The translations under genes were made by a program, and so were the position numbers. Under the pieces are notes generated by a model. It saw only the letters and a list, made by a program, of their open reading frames with translations. It was not told where the DNA came from and did not search any database. A stretch of DNA of 64,000 bases from Verrucomicrobiota bacterium (lineage in GTDB: Bacteria > Verrucomicrobiota > Verrucomicrobiia > Limisphaerales > UBA11358): contig JAGWNY010000011.1 of assembly GCA_028872915.1 (NCBI GenBank), positions 1-64,000 on the forward strand, given 5' to 3'. How positions within the stretch are numbered: the stretch's first letter is position 1; the number at the start of each line of letters is the position of its first letter. Positions 61,820 through 64,000 of this stretch are shown here, one piece after another.

Positions 61820-62377
61820 TCAAGCCGCAACCGCCTCCCCTCTGGCCTGCCGCTGGCCTTGCGAGCGCGACACGACCCGCTGGGTCTGCCGGGCAAGCTG
61901 GGTCATGACTTCCTCGCGCTGGTCTTCGGGCACGTTCTTGACCAGCGTTTCGTAAGCCTGTTTGAGTTCGGGACTGGTGTTGATGCGCTTCATGATGCCC
62001 TCGCGCATCCGCTGCTGGCGGTCAATCTGACGCACTTCATTCAGGACGACCGTGCGTTCGAGCCGCTCACGGGGCATGGCTTGGAGGTAGGCCCAATACT
62101 TGGGATTTTCCTTGATGTAACTGTCAATCTTGGCTTCCACCTCTGGATTGACGCGATAGGTGGTGGGTTCAGGGGGCGCACTTGCGCCGGGAGCGCCATT
62201 TGGCGGTGATGTTTTCTTTGTGCTCATAATGAGGTTTTCAGTTGTTGTGTTTATGTTTTGTTGACGGTTCGGGGCGTGCGCCGGGCACACCAGGAAACCG
62301 CGTTGCTGGTCGAAGACGGTGGCGGGCCTACGACAGACCCGGCCATCTTCAGTGTATGCCCAGCAAATTGCTTTCAT
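61820..62377 (-). CDS. Conjugation-operon protein with zinc-finger-like N-terminus
   Basis: 185 residues: AICWAYTEDGRVCRRPATVF and GFLVCPAHAP hold Cys-Cys and Cys-His pairs (a possible small zinc site). This is followed by a Pro/Ala linker and a helical C-terminus (about 70-185, VNPEVEAKIDSYIKENPKYW). Its ATG overlaps the stop of the next gene up (ATGA). The function is unknown; MSTKK about 52 codons in is a possible alternative start. It lies in the secretion operon. Confidence 0.6.
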   Translation of the reverse strand: MKAICWAYTEDGRVCRRPATVFDQQRGFLVCPAHAPNRQQNINTTTENLIMSTKKTSPPNGAPGASAPPEPTTYRVNPEVEAKIDSYIKENPKYWAYLQAMPRERLERTVVLNEVRQIDRQQRMREGIMKRINTSPELKQAYETLVKNVPEDQREEVMTQLARQTQRVVSRSQGQRQARGEAVAA

Positions 62378-62943
62378 GGGGTCAAAGAACCGGGCGGTTC
62401 ATTCGTTGGTGAAATCGTCGGCGCGGGAGGTCTCTCCATTTCGCCTTCGAGCGCGTCGAGCCGTCGGTTCATCTTTGTGACTGCGGCGCGCAGCATCGCC
62501 GTTTCCTGCAAATTGGTTTTGGCCTGCTGCAACGCCTTCTGAAACTGTGCCAGGGCCGCCGACAACACCCGCGCCTGCGCCGTGATTTCGGCGGTGGCAA
62601 TTCTTTGCGAATTGACCTGGGCCAGAATGTCGTTATTGACCGGGACAGGCGAAAACGCGGCGTCACGCGCCGGCGGCGGTGTGAGGACATCGCCATCTGC
62701 CGGGCCGGGATGAAAATTCCAGCGGGTGTTTTCCTCGACGCGATAGACGACGTGCTGCTCGTGCATCACCAAATCGTCATTGGGATCAACGTAACGTCCG
62801 ATGTGGTAGGCGCGGACGACTTCGGGATAGCGAATGCCGGAATCATCTGTCGCCGCCGCCGGTGGAAGCGGTTGCAGCGTGAGTTTGGGCGCGGTGGAGC
62901 ACGCCGGGAGAAGAATCAGCGGAATCAGATAGTATGGCTTCAT
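62374..62943 (-). CDS. Lipoprotein of the conjugation operon
   Basis: 189 residues with a lipoprotein signal (MKPYYLIPLILLPACSTAP; Cys15 in an LPAC lipobox), then an extended Pro-rich part and a predicted coiled coil (about 105-175). It is the kind of small outer-membrane lipoprotein found between VirB/Trb genes. Its start and stop overlap the neighbours on both sides (ATGA), so translation is coupled. Confidence 0.75.
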   Translation of the reverse strand: MKPYYLIPLILLPACSTAPKLTLQPLPPAAATDDSGIRYPEVVRAYHIGRYVDPNDDLVMHEQHVVYRVEENTRWNFHPGPADGDVLTPPPARDAAFSPVPVNNDILAQVNSQRIATAEITAQARVLSAALAQFQKALQQAKTNLQETAMLRAAVTKMNRRLDALEGEMERPPAPTISPTNEPPGSLTP

Positions 62944-64000
62944 TGTTTTGGTGTGGATGCGGGTGGTTCGTTTTGTTGTTGGGCCAAACCCACGCCGCCA
63001 AAGGAGGCGTCGGCGCGGTCAATGGTTTGAAGGACGTAAAGGTAAAACTGTGTGCCGCTGGGCACGCGAACGTAGAATCCATTCTTCTGAATCGAATCGT
63101 AAATCTGTTGTGCGTAGGTTTGCAGGACCGCCTGCGCCCCGGCAAAGGGCGCGTTGTTGAGCGTGGGACTGTTGATGGGGCCAAAGATGGTCTGCTGTTT
63201 TTCGGTCAGCGCGCTGGCCGCGCCGGACAGGAACGTGGCGGCAAAGAGTTTGATGTCGGCCAGGTTGTCGGACTTGATGAGTTCCCCGTGCAAACCGGCG
63301 CTGCCGTCGGTGATCCCCCAGCCGGATTGATTGGTGTTGTTGTCAAACTCGCGGTCCAGAATGACGGCTTTGAGTTGCATCTCCTCGCCGTCCTGCCAAA
63401 CCAGCGTCCAATTGTTGCCCCCGGCGATGCGGTTGCGCTGTCGGTCGGTCTGGGCCATGCCGTGAATTTCGGTTCCGGCGGGAATCACCAGCTTGCCGCC
63501 AAAATAAACATTTTCGGTGACCAACCCGATGATGGGGGTTTCCAGCGATGACGAGTCCACCGTGATGACTGTTTCGCACTGGATCAACCGGCCAAAGGGC
63601 GCATACACCGCGCTCAATTTCTTGGGCTGCGGCCGGCCCGCCGTGCTGTCGGCGAAAAGGCTGATGGGAGCCAACGGCAGTATTTGGCGCGGAGGAACGG
63701 CGGGTAACGGTTGTGGCGGCAGATGGGAAGCAGGCCGATTGGAAACGGCAGCTTGTGGTGGTGGCGGCTCGGGTTTGGGCTGCGGCGGACGGAACACTTG
63801 CATTGGCAACTCAACTGACTGGACGATTTGCGGCTGGCCGATTGAGTTGGTGGCAAGCGGCACGACCGTCATGGTATCCTCGGCGGGGGTGTGATGTTTG
63901 CGGATGACGCTGAAGATCGTCAGCCCGGCGCCAAACAACGCCGCAAAGGTGACGAGCTTGCCGCTTTTGGTCTTGAAGAAGTTGAGAAAATCGCGCGGTT
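62940..64000 (-). CDS. TrbI/VirB10-like type IV secretion protein, partial
   Basis: At least 353 residues, cut by the window edge at its N-terminus. Visible order: a hydrophobic anchor (KLVTFAALFGAGLTIFSVI), a proline-rich segment (PPQPKPEPPPPQ), then a beta-barrel-like domain with TENVYFGGKLVIPAGTEIHG, GRQRNRIAGGNNWTLVW-like pattern, DRADASFGG and a NGFYVRVPSGTQFYLYV end, typical of VirB10/TrbI/TraB channel proteins spanning both membranes. Its frame continues upstream past 64000 without a stop. It couples to the lipoprotein gene downstream. Confidence 0.85.
   Translation of the reverse strand, partial: PRDFLNFFKTKSGKLVTFAALFGAGLTIFSVIRKHHTPAEDTMTVVPLATNSIGQPQIVQSVELPMQVFRPPQPKPEPPPPQAAVSNRPASHLPPQPLPAVPPRQILPLAPISLFADSTAGRPQPKKLSAVYAPFGRLIQCETVITVDSSSLETPIIGLVTENVYFGGKLVIPAGTEIHGMAQTDRQRNRIAGGNNWTLVWQDGEEMQLKAVILDREFDNNTNQSGWGITDGSAGLHGELIKSDNLADIKLFAATFLSGAASALTEKQQTIFGPINSPTLNNAPFAGAQAVLQTYAQQIYDSIQKNGFYVRVPSGTQFYLYVLQTIDRADASFGGVGLAQQQNEPPASTPKQ

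Larger units (their letters stand above)
51055..64000. mobile_element. Integrative, probably conjugative element at tRNA-Ser (left part)
   Basis: An intact tRNA-Ser ends at 51144 with the tyrosine recombinase 217 bases beyond, the layout of an element integrated into a tRNA 3' end. It carries toxin-antitoxin and methylase-helicase genes, two XRE regulators and, near the window edge, a lipoprotein and a TrbI/VirB10-like protein of type IV secretion. The right boundary lies outside the window. Confidence 0.8.

Overview
The window is bacterial chromosome of moderately high GC, and reads most like a Verrucomicrobiota (PVC group) genome. Reasons: a 2,279-residue secreted protein built of autotransporter-type beta-strand repeats, a secreted DUF1080 protein, low-complexity intergenic modules (blocks such as GACAGGATGAACAGGAT and CCTCACGCAA.GGACGCAAA) and a Verrucomicrobia-like tyrosine recombinase. 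The taxonomic call is inference from gene style; there is no rRNA in the window.

Regions 0.3-6.2 kb: three tandem CNNM/CorC-type membrane proteins (probable Mg2+/Co2+ transport), a PLP aminotransferase, a family-4 uracil-DNA glycosylase and tRNA-Arg(TCG). 6.2-20 kb, mostly minus strand: an intrinsic terminator, the giant repeat protein, about 1 kb of repeat-rich intergenic DNA, a small alanine/lysine-rich exported protein, a DUF1328 membrane peptide, a C-terminally extended lysyl-tRNA synthetase, a DUF1080 protein and a PHP-domain protein, then a plus-strand secreted cupredoxin/Ig-like protein.

20-31 kb is a surface-polysaccharide island: glycosyltransferases of GT4, GT2 and GT9 type, a GT-like protein with a duplicated tail remnant, two small toxin-antitoxin-like modules (one frameshifted, one with a duplicated fragment), and a complete set for nucleotide-activated heptose (GHMP kinase, nucleotidyltransferase, SIS isomerase, HAD phosphatase) directly followed by a transaldolase, which can supply or drain sedoheptulose-7-phosphate. 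30.7-43.2 kb is housekeeping: CPBP protease, ComF, AccD, an orphan HisKA fragment, SecA, a flippase-like protein, a ferredoxin-NADP-reductase-like protein, GcvT, GcvH and RNase R. 43.3-50.8 kb: an OsmC homologue lacking its peroxidatic cysteine, divergent from a LysR regulator, an orphan bL35-like ORF, a fatty-acid desaturase, and a GT4-fusion/GH130 pair.

From tRNA-Ser(CGA) at 51.06 kb to the end of the window lies an integrative and probably conjugative element that continues past 64 kb. It carries a tyrosine recombinase next to the tRNA, an AbiEi/AbiEii toxin-antitoxin pair behind a striking four-half-site operator, an XRE regulator, a 1,718-residue methylase-helicase of the phage P1 DarB / plasmid N12-methylase type whose N-terminal coding region contains a second gene in another frame, a second XRE regulator, an unrecognised divergent gene, and a coupled minus-strand string ending in a lipoprotein and a TrbI/VirB10-like secretion-channel protein cut by the window edge.
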